64,000 bases of DNA from JBLHZY01 sp047631555 (GTDB lineage: Bacteria; Pseudomonadota; Alphaproteobacteria; Rhodobacterales; Rhodobacteraceae), in assembly GCA_047631555.1 (NCBI GenBank), contig JBLHZY010000005.1, positions 62,001 through 126,000 of the forward strand, given 5' to 3'. How positions within the stretch are numbered: position 1 is the first letter of the stretch; each line of letters begins with the position of its first letter. Shown here one piece after another: positions 60,112 through 64,000 of this stretch. The notes under the pieces are model-generated. The model had not been told where the DNA came from and did not search any database. It was given only the letters and a program-made list of their open reading frames with translations. The position numbers were made by a program, and so were the translations under genes.

Positions 60112-60297
60112 CTAGCTGCCAAAATGAAGGTTGATTTTGGTGCCTTGGACCAAGCCATAGCGGCTATCGTAGCCGAAATAGCTTTCGCCGCTGATGCCCG
60201 GTTTGCGCGCCTGATCCACGGGGCGACTTGGCGCACCATTCACACCACAGCTTGCCAGCAGGGCCAATACAGAGATCAAAGCGGCAGCACGTTTCAT
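60112..60297 (-). CDS. Very small lipoprotein between argH and lysA
   Basis: 61-aa lipoprotein. Start at 60297 (MKRAAALISVLALLASCGVN), lipobox LASC; the mature peptide is about 45 residues, with GAPSRPVDQARKPGISGESY and YGLVQGTKINLHFGS. Size and site between argH and lysA recall the LptM/YifL lipoproteins beside lysA in other proteobacteria, which aid LptD maturation; the sequence link here is only the N-terminal form. Overlaps the argH stop by 4 bp. Confidence 0.72.
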   Translation of the reverse strand: MKRAAALISVLALLASCGVNGAPSRPVDQARKPGISGESYFGYDSRYGLVQGTKINLHFGS

Positions 60298-61685
60298 CCA
60301 AGCACCTCTTTCCAACGAGCGATCTGCGCACGTACTTGTGACGGCGCCGTTCCCCCGTAGCTTGTGCGCGAAGCGACGGAATTATCAACCCCCAGCACAT
60401 CAAACACCGCCTCTGTAATACCATCGTGAACCGATTGCATATCCCCAAGGCTCAAATCTGGCAGATCGCAGCCCTTGCTCTCGGCCATGGCCACAAGCGC
60501 GCCGGTGATATGGTGCGCATCGCGAAACGGCAGGCCCAGCGCACGCACGAGCCAATCGGCAAGATCAGTCGCGGTTGAAAATCCAGTGGCCGCCGCAATG
60601 CGCAATTGATCCACATTGGCAGACATATCAGAGACCATGCCCTCCATCGCCGCGAGCGCCAGCATAAGGCTATCGGCGGCATCAAAGACTTGCTCTTTGT
60701 CTTCCTGCATGTCCTTGGAATAGGCGAGCGGCAGGCCCTTCATCACGGTGAAAAGCCCAACCATCGCGCCCATGATCCGGCCAATTTTGGCGCGGATCAG
60801 CTCGGCTGCATCCGGGTTCTTCTTTTGCGGCATGATGGAAGAGCCGGTTGAGAAGCGATCCGACAGGGCCACAAAGCGGAATTGCGCTGAGGACCAGATC
60901 ACCAGCTCTTCTGCGAGGCGGCTGAGGTGCATCGCGGCAATCGTCGCTGAGCTGAGGAATTCCAGCGCAAAATCGCGATCGGCAACCGCATCAAGGCTAT
61001 TGGCGGCAGGCGCATCAAAGCCCAGCGCTTTGGCTGTCATCTCGCGATCGATTGGGAAGGATGTACCTGCGAGAGCAGCGGCGCCCAAAGGCGAGACATT
61101 CATCCGCGCACGGCCATCCTTGAAGCGAGAAACATCGCGGCCAAGCATTTCCACATAGGCCATCATATGGTGACCCCAAGTGACGGGTTGGGCGACTTGC
61201 AGATGGGTAAAGCCGGGCATAACCCAATCTGCGCCCGCCTCAGCCTGAGCCAAAAGCGCGCGTTGCAGCGCCTCAAGCCCGGCAATCGCGGCGTCATATT
61301 GATCGCGGGTCCAGAGTTTGAAATCGGTGGCGACCTGATCATTGCGCGAACGGGCCGTGTGCAGGCGACCGGCTGGCTCGCCGATGATTTCCTTCAGGCG
61401 CGCTTCAACATTCATGTGAATATCTTCAAGCGCGGTGGAAAATTCAAAGGTTCCGCCCTCAATCTCTGACAAGATCGTGAGAAGCCCTTCCCCAATCGCC
61501 GCGGCATCGTTATCGGTGATGATGCCTGTGGCGGCCAACATGGCGGCATGGGCGCGCGATCCTGCGATGTCTTGTGCATACATGCGCTTGTCAAAGCCGA
61601 TGGAGGCGTTGATCGCCTCCATGATGGCGTCTGGTCCGGCGGCGAAACGGCCGCCCCACATGGCGTTGGAGGATTTGTCTGTCAT
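60294..61685 (-). CDS. argH: Argininosuccinate lyase
   Basis: 463-aa fumarase/aspartase-superfamily enzyme, last step of arginine synthesis. Start at 61685 (MTDKSSNAMWGGRFAAGPDA); upstream frame residues overlap the divergent tlpA region. Seen: MWGGRF, EDIHMNVEARLKEIIG, LHTARSRNDQVATDFKLW, GFTHLQVAQPVTWGHHMMAY and the superfamily signature GSSIMPQKKNPD. Confidence 0.97.
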   Translation of the reverse strand: MTDKSSNAMWGGRFAAGPDAIMEAINASIGFDKRMYAQDIAGSRAHAAMLAATGIITDNDAAAIGEGLLTILSEIEGGTFEFSTALEDIHMNVEARLKEIIGEPAGRLHTARSRNDQVATDFKLWTRDQYDAAIAGLEALQRALLAQAEAGADWVMPGFTHLQVAQPVTWGHHMMAYVEMLGRDVSRFKDGRARMNVSPLGAAALAGTSFPIDREMTAKALGFDAPAANSLDAVADRDFALEFLSSATIAAMHLSRLAEELVIWSSAQFRFVALSDRFSTGSSIMPQKKNPDAAELIRAKIGRIMGAMVGLFTVMKGLPLAYSKDMQEDKEQVFDAADSLMLALAAMEGMVSDMSANVDQLRIAAATGFSTATDLADWLVRALGLPFRDAHHITGALVAMAESKGCDLPDLSLGDMQSVHDGITEAVFDVLGVDNSVASRTSYGGTAPSQVRAQIARWKEVLG

Positions 61686-61708
61686 TTGGCCCATCCGGGA
61701 GTTTGGAT

Positions 61709-62278
61709 ATGAAGAAAATTTGGTTTGTTGCTCTCTATACGGCCCTTGCGCTCTTCGCAAACACTGCGATGGCGGCGGATCGGGCGGATTTAGAGGCTTT
61801 GCGCGAAGATACGATGAAAAAGCTCGTCTTTGTCAGTGCGCCCGAGGCGGTTCCGGCGACGGAGTTTGGCGCGCTTGAGGGCGGCACGCATAGCTTTGAG
61901 GATTTCAAAGGGCGTTGGGTTCTGGCGAATTTCTGGGCGACGTGGTGCGCGCCTTGCCGCAAAGAGATGCCCCAGCTTGATGCGCTTCAAGGCGAATTTG
62001 GCGGCGATGATTTTGAGGTGATCACCATTGCGACCGGGCGCAATCCGCCTGCTGCGATCAATCGCTTCTTTGCGGAAGTCTCGATTGAACACCTGCCCGT
62101 TTACCTTGATCCCAAGCAACAGCTGGCCCGCGAAATGGGGGTTCTTGCGCTTCCTGTCACCGTGCTGATTGATCCTGAGGGGCGCGAGGTTGCGCGCCTT
62201 CGAGGCGATGCGGATTGGTATTCTGATAGCGCGCGTGCGATTGTCGCGGCCCTTATTGCAAAGCCCGCGACTGAGTGA
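61709..62278 (+). CDS. TlpA-like periplasmic thiol-disulfide oxidoreductase
   Basis: 189-aa thioredoxin-fold protein. ATG at 61709 (MKKIWFVALYTALALFANTA) gives a signal peptide cleaved near residue 23. Seen: FWATWC80APC83RKEMPQLDAL, a redox CxxC, and cis-Pro LALPVTVLIDPEG. Typical of TlpA/ResA reductants for cytochrome c or oxidase assembly. Divergent from argH by 23 bp; ends one base from the convergent tag gene. Confidence 0.9.
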   Translation: MKKIWFVALYTALALFANTAMAADRADLEALREDTMKKLVFVSAPEAVPATEFGALEGGTHSFEDFKGRWVLANFWATWCAPCRKEMPQLDALQGEFGGDDFEVITIATGRNPPAAINRFFAEVSIEHLPVYLDPKQQLAREMGVLALPVTVLIDPEGREVARLRGDADWYSDSARAIVAALIAKPATE

Positions 62279-62857
62279 TTAGCGCTTGGCCAAGGCCTTG
62301 GTTGGCGCGCAACTTGGGCAGGTGAGCAGATGATCGTTAACCATGCCAACAGCCTGCATGAAGGCATAGACAATCGTTGGCCCGCAGAATTTGAACCCCT
62401 CACGCTTGAGGTCTTTTGATATCTGCTCGGAAAGGGGCGTCTTGGCCGGGACATCGGATTTGGTCTTGGGCGCATTTTGCAGCGGCGCTCCGTCGACATA
62501 GGCCCAGAGCCACTTATCAAACCCTTCACGCGCCTCGATATTTTGCCAAGCTTTTGCGTTGCCAATCGTCGCTTCGATCTTGCCGCGATGGCGCACGATG
62601 CCGGGATTATCGAGCAGGCGCAAAACATCCGCCTCGCCCCATTCAGCCACAATATTGGGATCAAAGCCTGCAAAAGCCTCGCGAAAGCTCTCGCGCTTCT
62701 TGAGGATCGTGATCCAGCTCAACCCGGCCTGGAACCCATCGAGAATCAGTTTTTCCCATAAAGCGCGGCTATCCCATTCAGGAACGCCCCATTCATGATC
62801 ATGATAATCCCTATAAATCGTTTCATTTCCTACCCAACCGCAACGCTCAGCCATCAA
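62279..62857 (-). CDS. tag: 3-methyladenine DNA glycosylase I
   Basis: 192-aa base-excision repair enzyme. Seen: N-terminal zinc-site region MMAERCGWVGNETIYRDYHD followed by HEWGVPEWD, DGFQAGLSWITILKKRESFR, GIVRHRGKIEATIGNAKAW, FCGPTIVYAFMQAVGMVNDH, and the C-terminal TCPSC completing the zinc snap. Full length. Confidence 0.95.
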   Translation of the reverse strand: MMAERCGWVGNETIYRDYHDHEWGVPEWDSRALWEKLILDGFQAGLSWITILKKRESFREAFAGFDPNIVAEWGEADVLRLLDNPGIVRHRGKIEATIGNAKAWQNIEAREGFDKWLWAYVDGAPLQNAPKTKSDVPAKTPLSEQISKDLKREGFKFCGPTIVYAFMQAVGMVNDHLLTCPSCAPTKALAKR

Positions 62858-62985
62858 AACCTCATGAAATCAAATACTTCTGTGCTCGACGCCCGATTTA
62901 GCATGAAAAAGGCTCAAATGCAGCATTTTACCCGCTGTTAGCCAAAGGGGGGCATTCTAAGCCTAACTTGCTGTGGAGAGAACAA

Positions 62986-63828
62986 ATGCGTGGCACTGGT
63001 GAAATGAGTTCCGATGCGTATGAAGCCGAAATGGGCAGCCCCCTTTCGACGGCGATAACGCAGCGAGACCGCGATACAATGGTGATGGTTCGCCAGGCTT
63101 TGGCGCGCAAACAAGTGACGCTGGCTTATCAGCCCGTGGTTTCGGCGCAGGAGCCGGATCGCGTTGCCTTTCATGAAGGGCTGCTGCGGGTTCTGGATGA
63201 AACAGGGCGGGTGATCCCGGCCAAGGATTTCATCGAGGTCGTGGAAACCCATGAGATGGGGCGGATGCTTGATTGCCTGTCGATTGAGATGGGGCTCAAG
63301 ACCTTGTCTGAGGTGCCCAGCTTGCGGCTTTCAATCAATATGTCAGCGCGCTCAATCGGCTATGCCCGTTGGCGCACGGCCTTGGATGAGGGGCTGGCGC
63401 GCGCGCCCGATATTGCCGAACGGCTTATTCTTGAAATCACGGAAAGCTCGGCCATGGTCATGCCTGATCTGGTGACCGTGTTCATGCGCGAACTTCAGGC
63501 CAAAGGCGTTTCCTTTGCTTTGGATGATTTTGGCGCGGGCTATACGGCGTTTCGCTATCTCAAAGAGTTCTATTTCGACATTATCAAAATTGACGGGCAG
63601 TTCATTCGCGGCATCGCAAATTCGCCCGACAATCAAGTTCTCACCAATGCGCTGATCTCTATCGCGCAGCATTTTGAGATGTTTACCGTGGCAGAGTTTG
63701 TCGAAAATCCGGCTGATGCGCAGGTGTTGATCGATGCGGGCATTGATTGCCTGCAGGGGCACTATTTCGGCGTCCCAACGCTGCGGCCAAGTTGGCTTCT
63801 GGATGAAAAAGAACGCATGGCGGGCTAG
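62986..63828 (+). CDS. EAL-domain cyclic-di-GMP phosphodiesterase
   Basis: 280-aa protein with almost nothing but an EAL domain, cytosolic. ATG at 62986 (MRGTGEMSSDAYEAEM). The signature EAL reads E64-G-L. All expected metal and catalytic positions appear present: E64, N118 (SINMSAR), E150 (LEITES), D180-D181 (LDDFGAGYTAF), K201 (IIKIDG), E237 (in AEFVE) and Q258 (LQGHYFG). Predicted to hydrolyse c-di-GMP, with no sensor or GGDEF partner attached. 128 bp separates it from divergent tag. Confidence 0.88.
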   Translation: MRGTGEMSSDAYEAEMGSPLSTAITQRDRDTMVMVRQALARKQVTLAYQPVVSAQEPDRVAFHEGLLRVLDETGRVIPAKDFIEVVETHEMGRMLDCLSIEMGLKTLSEVPSLRLSINMSARSIGYARWRTALDEGLARAPDIAERLILEITESSAMVMPDLVTVFMRELQAKGVSFALDDFGAGYTAFRYLKEFYFDIIKIDGQFIRGIANSPDNQVLTNALISIAQHFEMFTVAEFVENPADAQVLIDAGIDCLQGHYFGVPTLRPSWLLDEKERMAG

Positions 63829-63876
63829 CCAAAAGCGCGCCGCGTTTGCGCCTGCGGCATCGTTTGCGTTGATTAT

Positions 63877-63890
63877 GCTGCGTTTGCAGC
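63877..63890 (+). promoter_or_regulatory. Possible PhaR-type operator
   Basis: GCTGC-GTTT-GCAGC, a 5-bp inverted repeat containing CTGC-N4-GCAG. PhaR of Paracoccus denitrificans is known, from memory, to bind CTGC-N3/4-GCAG upstream of polyhydroxyalkanoate genes. It lies 92 bp upstream of a gene start that looks like phaA. Confidence 0.45.
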
Positions 63891-63981
63891 GTAGCTATTG
63901 GGCAATTGGGGAGGAATCTGCCAGTTGCCTATTGAGCAGCGCTGCGCCAGTCTTCCCCTGTAACCCGGGAGAGGACAATCC

Positions 63982-64000
63982 ATGACCCAAGTCGTTATCG
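63982..64000 (+). CDS. Start of next gene, possibly acetyl-CoA acetyltransferase PhaA (3' partial)
   Basis: ATG at 63982 after GGGAGAGGA reads MTQVVI before the window ends. Roseobacter PhaA proteins are remembered to begin MTNVVI, and the upstream CTGC-N4-GCAG site fits a PHA-cycle gene. Six residues are far too few to prove it. Confidence 0.4.

Noticed and set aside
1..64000. tRNA genes, rRNA, phage or transposon genes, defence islands.
   Set aside because: No T-loop GTTCGAATC-type sequences in gaps, and no integrase, transposase, restriction, toxin-antitoxin or Cas-like proteins among the reading frames.

Overview
The window looks like a chromosomal housekeeping segment of a Rhodobacterales alphaproteobacterium (Roseobacter group or close kin). 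This is inferred from gene families and gene order, not from a marker gene: TrcR (DUF1013), COQ9, membrane-anchored CycM cytochrome c, the TIGR02302/DUF4175 protein, the SRP RNA-rsgA-dnaX-ybaB-recR block, the yejABEF transporter, L-malyl-CoA lyase and malonyl-CoA synthetase of C2/C3 acyl-CoA metabolism, and a DgcN-DgcA-aminotransferase D-amino-acid cluster. Coding density is high, many neighbours overlap by 1-4 bases, and I saw no tRNA, rRNA, insertion sequence, prophage or CRISPR array.

Layout. 1-9.5 kb: matB (5' cut by the window edge), a FAD-linked oxidase, divergent hemC/hemE, a LysE-type exporter, hemF, a lipoprotein, an SDR-family protein without the YxxxK motif, rsmC and clpS. 9.6-18 kb: a HAD hydrolase, a D,D-carboxypeptidase with a SPOR domain, and yejF-E-B-A on the minus strand. 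18-25.8 kb: cycM, pheA (prephenate dehydratase), an SRPBCC protein, nudC, SRP RNA, rsgA, dnaX, ybaB and recR. 26-34.8 kb: esterase, trcR, RNase T2, two tandem paralogous surface lipoproteins, a quinone oxidoreductase, coq9, rpsU, an Lrp/PPOX pair, mscL and a GST. 34.9-42 kb: a minus-strand translation block (pheT, pheS, rplT, rpmI, pyk) in which pheS and pheT are separated by an ASCH gene and a small secreted protein. 42-49.5 kb: an N-formylglutamate amidohydrolase-like gene, DUF1244, a membrane-anchored RTX-repeat protein with a decayed partial copy downstream, the D-amino-acid cluster, and mcl1. 49.5-64 kb: a secreted DGxCDD-motif protein, accA, plsC-ftsX-ftsE, a zinc-ribbon membrane protein, the TIGR02302 protein, lysA, argH, tlpA, tag, an EAL phosphodiesterase, and the first codons of a probable phaA.

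Non-coding content is where most of the unusual signal lies. In two unrelated places the last ~20 bases of a gene, stop codon included, are repeated downstream with a ~28-bp period (pheT and a 74-aa membrane protein gene). A 26-bp tandem duplication sits between lysA and the TIGR02302 gene. A ~31-nt element occurs once beside nudC and twice as the arms of an inverted repeat after recR. A short motif follows terminator hairpins at two loci. There is a 16-bp perfect hairpin before rpmI, a 12-codon ORF with a perfect Shine-Dalgarno before rsgA, and a possible PhaR-type CTGC-N4-GCAG site before the putative phaA.

Functionally, matB, mcl1, accA and the putative phaA belong to acetyl-/malonyl-/malyl-CoA metabolism; dat, dgcA and dgcN form a D-amino-acid catabolic unit; and ftsEX, DacC-SPOR, the TIGR02302 protein and the Yej importer bear on the cell envelope. 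I found no convincing defence or mobile system. The best candidates for something undescribed are the repeated gene ends, the anchored RTX protein with its decayed neighbour, and the paired lipoproteins.
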